From NCBI RefSeq assembly GCF_000341265.1, contig NZ_ANAE01000007.1, positions 1 through 44,726 on the forward strand: DNA of 44,726 nt, read 5' to 3'. The notes below the pieces were generated by a model that was not told the origin of the DNA, made no database searches, and was given only the letters and a program-made list of their open reading frames with translations. Made by a program: the position numbers and the translations under genes. Each line of letters begins with the position of its first letter. Position 1 is the stretch's first letter. The stretch comes from Nocardiopsis prasina DSM 43845 (GTDB lineage: Bacteria; Actinomycetota; Actinomycetes; Streptosporangiales; Streptosporangiaceae). Shown one piece after another: positions 40,858 through 44,726 of this stretch.

Positions 40858-42591
40858 TCAGGAACGGCCTCCCGGCCCGCCCACGCGCAGGTCCGGAACG
40901 ATCTCCGGGGCGCCGTGCTGGACCGCGTCGGCCTCCTGGTCGGTGTCCTGCTCCTGGGCGGCCCGCTCGGCCTCGATGCCCTTGCGGTAGTACTCCACCT
41001 CGCGTTCGACCTGTTCCTTGGTCCACCCGAGGGGCTCGGCCATGAGTTCTGCGGCCGCCTCGGCGGCCGCGATCCCCCGGTCCCAGGTCTCGAAGGTGAT
41101 GCGGGTGCGCCGGGACAGGACATCCTCAAGGTGGCGGGCGCCCTCGGCCTCCACGGCGTAGACGACCTCCGCCCGCAGGTAGTCCTCCCCGCCCTTGAGC
41201 GGTTCGCGCAGGTCGGGCCGCTCGCGGATCAGGTCGAGGACGTCGTGCACGCCGGAGCCGTGCCGCCGCAGCAGGTGCGAGATCCGGGAGACGTGCAGCC
41301 CCGAGTCACGGGCCAGCCGGTGCCGCTGGTTGTACAGCGCCGCGTACCCGTCCGCCCCGACCAGCGGCAGCTTGTCCGTGACCGAGGCCGGGACGGCGCC
41401 GCCCAGCCCGTGCGCGACCGCGTCCACCGCGTCCTTGGCCATGACCCGGTAGGTGGTGTACTTGCCGCCCGCGATGAGGACGAGCCCCGGCACCGGGTGC
41501 GCCACCGTGTGCTCACGGGACAGCTTCGAGGTCTCCTCGGACTCCCCCGTCAGCAGCGGACGCAGCCCGGCGTAGACACCCTCGACGTCGTCCCTGCCCA
41601 GGGGCGTGCGCAGCACCTGGTTGACGTGGTCCAGGACGTAGTCGATGTCGGCCCTTGACGCGGCCGGGTTCTCCTTGTCCAGGTCCCAGGGGGTGTCGGT
41701 GGTGCCGATGATCCAGTGGCGACCCCACGGGATCACGAAGAGCACGCTCTTCTCCGTCTGGAGGATCATCCCCGACGAGGCCTGGATGCGGTCCCGGGGC
41801 ACCACCAGGTGCACGCCCTTGGACGCGCTCACGTGGATCTGCCCGCGACCGCCCACCATCTCCTGGATGTCGTCGGTCCACACCCCGGCGGCGTTCACCA
41901 CCTGGCGGGCGCGGATCTGCTTCCGCTCGCCGGTCTCCAGATCGGCGGCGGTGGCGCCGACCACGTGCTCGCCCTCGCGCAGGAACTCGACCGCCTGGAC
42001 CCGGGACGCGATCTTCGCCCCGAGCCCGGCGGCGGTGCGCAGGACGGTGGTGACGAGGCGGGCGTCGTCCACCTGGCAGTCCCAGTACTGGACCGCCCCG
42101 GCCAGGGCGCTGCGCTTGAGCGCCGGGAAGACCCGCAGCGCACCGGACCTGGTCAGGTGCCGGTGCGAGGGCAGCCCGCGGTTGTTGCGGGAGGTCAGCG
42201 CCAGGGTGTCGTAGAGAGTGACGCCCGCGCCGATGTAGAAGCGTTCCCAGTGGTGCTCGAACGGGAAGAGGAACGGCACCGGGCGGACCAGGTGCGGCGC
42301 GATGGTGGTCAGCAGCAGACCGCGCTCGTGCAGGGCCTCGCGCACCAGCTCGAAGTCGAACTGCTCCAGGTAGCGGAGCCCGCCGTGGATCAGCTTGCTG
42401 GATCTGCTGGAGGTCCCGGAGGCGAAGTCCCGCGCCTCGATCAGACCCGTGGAGAGCCCGCGCGAGACAGCGTCCAACGCGATGCCCGCGCCCACGATCC
42501 CGCCGCCCACCACGAGGACGTCGAGCTCCTCGTCGGCCATCGACGCGAGCGCCTCAGTGCGCCCCTTCGGCCCCAACCAGGTGGTCGCCAT
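40858..42591 (-). CDS. glpD: Aerobic glycerol-3-phosphate dehydrogenase
   Basis: FAD flavoprotein that oxidises glycerol 3-phosphate to dihydroxyacetone phosphate at the membrane, passing electrons to quinone. 577 residues with the dinucleotide motif VVGGGIVGAGIALDA (about 27-41), SSRSSKLIHGGLRYLE (about 62-77), and WGRHWIIGTTDTPWD and LIAGGKYTTYR of the family. A C-terminal helical domain follows to about 540, then an acidic tail. Start ATG at 42591 behind GGAGGACC. No glpK or glpF lies in the window, so glycerol uptake is encoded elsewhere. Confidence 0.96.
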   Translation of the reverse strand: MATTWLGPKGRTEALASMADEELDVLVVGGGIVGAGIALDAVSRGLSTGLIEARDFASGTSSRSSKLIHGGLRYLEQFDFELVREALHERGLLLTTIAPHLVRPVPFLFPFEHHWERFYIGAGVTLYDTLALTSRNNRGLPSHRHLTRSGALRVFPALKRSALAGAVQYWDCQVDDARLVTTVLRTAAGLGAKIASRVQAVEFLREGEHVVGATAADLETGERKQIRARQVVNAAGVWTDDIQEMVGGRGQIHVSASKGVHLVVPRDRIQASSGMILQTEKSVLFVIPWGRHWIIGTTDTPWDLDKENPAASRADIDYVLDHVNQVLRTPLGRDDVEGVYAGLRPLLTGESEETSKLSREHTVAHPVPGLVLIAGGKYTTYRVMAKDAVDAVAHGLGGAVPASVTDKLPLVGADGYAALYNQRHRLARDSGLHVSRISHLLRRHGSGVHDVLDLIRERPDLREPLKGGEDYLRAEVVYAVEAEGARHLEDVLSRRTRITFETWDRGIAAAEAAAELMAEPLGWTKEQVEREVEYYRKGIEAERAAQEQDTDQEADAVQHGAPEIVPDLRVGGPGGRS

Positions 42592-42705
42592 GGATGGTCC
42601 TCCCTTTCGATCGGTGTTCCACCAAGGCGCATACCCGCAGTGGTGGGGCCTCTAGCCACCCGGAGGCCGTCAGGGCTGTGCGTTGCCACACCCCATACCG
42701 CCGGT

Positions 42706-42876
42706 TTACCTCCGTGCCGCGGCCAGGACAAGCAACCCGGCGGCGATCGCGGCGAAGAGCGCGGGTAGGGGGTCCCCGCGCTCACACCGAGCAGCACCAC
42801 GGCGGGCAGCACTGCCGGGAGGAGTCGGCGGAGACCCGCCAGCCCCCTGGCCGGCGAGGCCGCCCCGCCCGGGGCC
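42706..42876 (-). pseudogene. Small membrane ORF broken by a frameshift
   Basis: Directly behind the transglycosylase stop the minus strand reads GLRRLLPAVLPAVVLLGVSAG in one frame, then DPLPALFAAIAAGLLVLAAA in the next frame, ending ARR-stop (TAA at 42708-42706). The switch lies in GGGGACCCCC (around 42767-42777). Joined, the two parts make one plausible two-helix membrane protein. It may be a real decay, a sequencing slip in the C/G run, or a programmed shift. No start codon with a good ribosome site is visible, so it could have been the tail of an older gene. Confidence 0.35.
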
Positions 42877-43821
42877 TCAGGCCGCGTCGGCGTAGGCGTG
42901 CGCGTAGGCCAGGACGTCGCTGACGTAGGCCGAGGAGCGGTTGTACTCCAGGATCGCCGACTCCCAGTCGTTCGCGGAGGTGAGGTCGCGGCCGTTGCCG
43001 CACAGGTAGCGGGCTGCGGTCAGGGCCGCGTCGTCGATGTTGTGCGGGTCGGGGGTGCCGCCCTCCAGTGACTCGCCCCACCGGGCCCAGGTGCTGGGGA
43101 TGAACTGCATCGGACCGATCGCCCGGTCCCACTCGGTGTCGCCGTCCAGTTCGCCGTTGTCGGTGTCCGGGATGGCCTGCGTGTTGTTGGTGCCGTCCAG
43201 CGGGATGCCGATGACGTCCACCGTGGTGTTGCCGTCCGGGCCGAGCTCGCCGCCCGCGTAGGTGCCGTGGCGGGACTCGACGTACCCGATGCCCGCGAGT
43301 GTGGGCCAGGAGAGCTGACACGAGGACTGGTCGGCGTCGAGGACCAGCTGGGCGCTGGCGTAGCCCTCCAGGGCGCGCCGGGGCACGCCGGTGTTCTCCG
43401 AGACCTCGTCGAGCCACTCGTCGCTGGGGCGCTGCGGTCCCGCCGGACTGGACCGCTCGTCCGCCCCGGCGTCCGCCCCGGCCGGGGCGTCACCCTCCCG
43501 GGCGGTCACCCCGCTCTGCGCGGGCGGCCCGGTGAGCTGGTCGTGCGGAGGGGTCTCGATGGTGCCGACCTCCGGGGTGGCCTCGGCGATCGGAGCCTCC
43601 CAGTCGTTGAGGGCGCTGGAGACCCGCCCGACCAGGACCACGACGCCCGCCGTCACCAGCAGGCACACGACCAGCGCGAGGCTGACCGCGATCGCCGGTC
43701 CCCGCCGGCGGCGCCGACGGTGCCCGGGGCGGACCGCCTCAGCCGCGCGGGACCCCTCGTTGGCGCGGGGCTCCTCGGAGGAACCGGGCGCCCCGGGGGC
43801 ACCGGACACGCTGTCACCCAT
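42877..43821 (-). CDS. Membrane-anchored lytic transglycosylase
   Basis: Cell-wall enzyme that cleaves peptidoglycan, 314 residues from ATG at 43821 (GGAGG five nt upstream; the TTG at 43833 is in frame but less likely). A basic cytoplasmic tail (RRRRRRG) precedes one membrane helix (about 44-66), so it stays anchored with its domain outside. After a Pro/Ala/Asp-rich linker, the SLT-like domain begins at about 130: catalytic Glu in GIGYVESRHG, GPMQFIPSTW, and DDAALTAARYLCGNGRDL with EYNRSSAYVSDVL. These are the features of actinobacterial transglycosylases related to the Rpf/MltB group. Confidence 0.92.
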   Translation of the reverse strand: MGDSVSGAPGAPGSSEEPRANEGSRAAEAVRPGHRRRRRRGPAIAVSLALVVCLLVTAGVVVLVGRVSSALNDWEAPIAEATPEVGTIETPPHDQLTGPPAQSGVTAREGDAPAGADAGADERSSPAGPQRPSDEWLDEVSENTGVPRRALEGYASAQLVLDADQSSCQLSWPTLAGIGYVESRHGTYAGGELGPDGNTTVDVIGIPLDGTNNTQAIPDTDNGELDGDTEWDRAIGPMQFIPSTWARWGESLEGGTPDPHNIDDAALTAARYLCGNGRDLTSANDWESAILEYNRSSAYVSDVLAYAHAYADAA

Positions 43822-43921
43822 GCAGTCCTCCAAGAGAAAGTCACCATCAGATCACGAGACCGGAAAACAGGCACCATAGTGACACACCGCGGCCATCCTG
43901 ACGCATCCCCGTTGGGACGGC

Positions 43922-43957
43922 GTGAGGGGCGCCCCGGTTCTCCGGGACGCCCCTCAC
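43922..43957. terminator. Terminator behind guaB3
   Basis: GTGAGGGGCG (43922-43931) pairs with CGCCCCTCAC (43948-43957), and CCCGG with CCGGG after one C/A mismatch, around loop TTCT. It lies 51 nt beyond the guaB3 stop and upstream of the transglycosylase gene. Confidence 0.8.
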
Positions 43958-44007
43958 CACACTCACGTCGGGTTCAAGCACGTGGGAGACTCCCCGACGG
44001 CCGCTCC

Positions 44008-44726
44008 CTAACGGTGCGGGTTCACCACGACCTCGACCCGCTGGAACTCCTTGAGGTCGGTGTAGCCCGAGGTGGCCATGGTCCGGCGCAGCGCGCCCAT
44101 GAGGTTCATGGAGCCGTCGCTGGTGGAGGCCGGGCCGTGCAGGATCGACTTGAGGTCGCCGATGGTGCCCACCCCGACCCGCTCGCCGCGCGGCAGCTCG
44201 CTGTGGTGCGCCTCACTGCCCCAGTGGTACCCGCCGCCGGGCGCCTCGGTGGCGCGGGCCAGCGGGGAACCCACCATGACGGCGTCGGCGCCGCAGGCCA
44301 GGGCCTTGGCGATGTCACCGCTGCCGGTCATGCCGCCGTCGGCGATGACGTGCACGTAGCGGCCGCCGGACTCGTCGAGGTAGTCGCGCCGCGCCGCGGC
44401 GACGTCGCCGATCGCGCTGGCCATGGGGACCGACACGCCCAGCACGGAGCGGGTGGTGTGACCGGAACCGCCGCCGAAGCCCACCAGTACGCCCGCGGCG
44501 CCGGTGCGCATCAGGTGCAGGGCGGCGGTGTAGGTAGCGCAGCCGCCCACGACCACGGGCACGTCCAGCTCGTAGATGAACTGCTTGAGGTTGAGCGGTT
44601 CGGCCCGGCCCGACACGTGCTCGGCGGAGACCGTGGTGCCGCGGATGACGAACAGGTCGACCCCGGCGTCGATGACGGCCTTGTGGTACTGGGCGGTGTG
44701 CTGGGGCGAGAGGCGGGGGGGGGGGG
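44008..44726 (-). CDS. guaB3: GuaB3 family IMP dehydrogenase-related protein, 5' end off window
   Basis: C-terminal 239 or so residues of the IMPDH/GMP reductase superfamily, GuaB3 type, acting in guanine nucleotide metabolism. It reads LSPQHTAQYHKAVIDAGVDLFVIRGTTVSAEHVS split across the first 35 residues, then EPLNLKQFIYELDVPVVVGGCAT, GAAGVLVGFGGG, and HVIADGGMTGSGDIAKALACGADAVMVGSPLARATEAPGGG in successive blocks of the barrel. The frame stays open to the right edge, where a 12-G run translates as prolines. The real N-terminus, about 130-140 residues, is not in the window. Genes of this family usually sit beside guaB, perhaps just outside the window. Confidence 0.9.
   Translation of the reverse strand, partial: PPPRLSPQHTAQYHKAVIDAGVDLFVIRGTTVSAEHVSGRAEPLNLKQFIYELDVPVVVGGCATYTAALHLMRTGAAGVLVGFGGGSGHTTRSVLGVSVPMASAIGDVAAARRDYLDESGGRYVHVIADGGMTGSGDIAKALACGADAVMVGSPLARATEAPGGGYHWGSEAHHSELPRGERVGVGTIGDLKSILHGPASTSDGSMNLMGALRRTMATSGYTDLKEFQRVEVVVNPHR

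Noticed and set aside
42619..42668. CCACCA/TGGTGG and GGCCTC/GAGGCC inverted repeats upstream of glpD
   Set aside because: Short 6-bp arms with 16- and 9-nt spacers, expected by chance in such GC-rich DNA.
1..44726. CRISPR array
   Set aside because: The only tandem direct repeat is the 38-bp triplet at 29410-29523, which has no spacers. No cas gene is present.
1..44726. Insertion sequence, integrase or prophage
   Set aside because: No transposase, recombinase or phage protein was recognised, and no terminal repeats or target duplications were seen.

Overview
The window is very GC-rich (GC-biased third codon positions, frequent GTG/TTG starts, long GC-only hairpins as terminators). Its gene order is actinobacterial: glmU-prs-rplY-pth in a row, a fused TAXI-type TRAP transporter, a Ser/Thr kinase beside guaA, and guaB3 near glpD. 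A Nocardiopsis-like member of the Streptosporangiales fits best, but this is a judgement from protein resemblance, not from a search. Both ends cut through genes: cysQ on the left and guaB3 on the right. The right edge ends in a run of 12 G that may be an assembly artefact.

Left third (1-19.1 kb), mostly housekeeping. A PAP-phosphatase gene (cysQ) lies 4 nt downstream of a WbaP-type polyprenyl glycosylphosphotransferase. Then come pth, rplY, prs and glmU on the minus strand, with tRNA-Gln(UUG) behind glmU. A fatty-acid desaturase-TetR pair on the plus strand starts behind a perfect 8+4+8 operator-like palindrome. MarR, an SGNH lipase, glutathione peroxidase, a DksA/TraR zinc-finger protein, an ABC-F ATPase, a secreted lamin-tail protein, a split transketolase, ispE and a membrane Ser/Thr kinase follow. 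Several convergent pairs share a strong bidirectional hairpin. The lipase and peroxidase genes share one CTAG for both stop codons.

Middle (19.1-31.1 kb). guaA and galE are followed by a small ABC-2 permease-like fragment, a large secreted ExeM/NucH-type endonuclease with a lamin-tail domain, and the most notable locus: hen1-pnkp, a bacterial RNA-repair cassette. Hen1 is the 3'-terminal ribose 2'-O-methyltransferase. Pnkp carries kinase, phosphatase and ligase domains on one chain. The two genes overlap by 4 nt. Upstream of hen1 lie a four-helix membrane protein gene whose stop codon sits inside a 3 x 38-bp tandem repeat, and a TPR-like gene of unknown role.

Right third (31.2-44.7 kb). A complete TAXI-TRAP transporter operon (binding lipoprotein, DUF1850, fused permease) is transcribed away from a second TAXI binding protein without a lipobox. 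Next come an alpha/beta hydrolase divergent from a TetR gene with two 17-bp palindromic operators between them, an OmpR-type two-component system, glpD, a frameshifted small membrane ORF, a secreted lytic transglycosylase and guaB3. In other actinobacteria I recall guaA, glpD and guaB3 lying close together. If that is the ancestral order, the roughly 20 kb between guaA and glpD here is an accessory insertion holding the RNA-repair, nuclease, TRAP and regulator genes.
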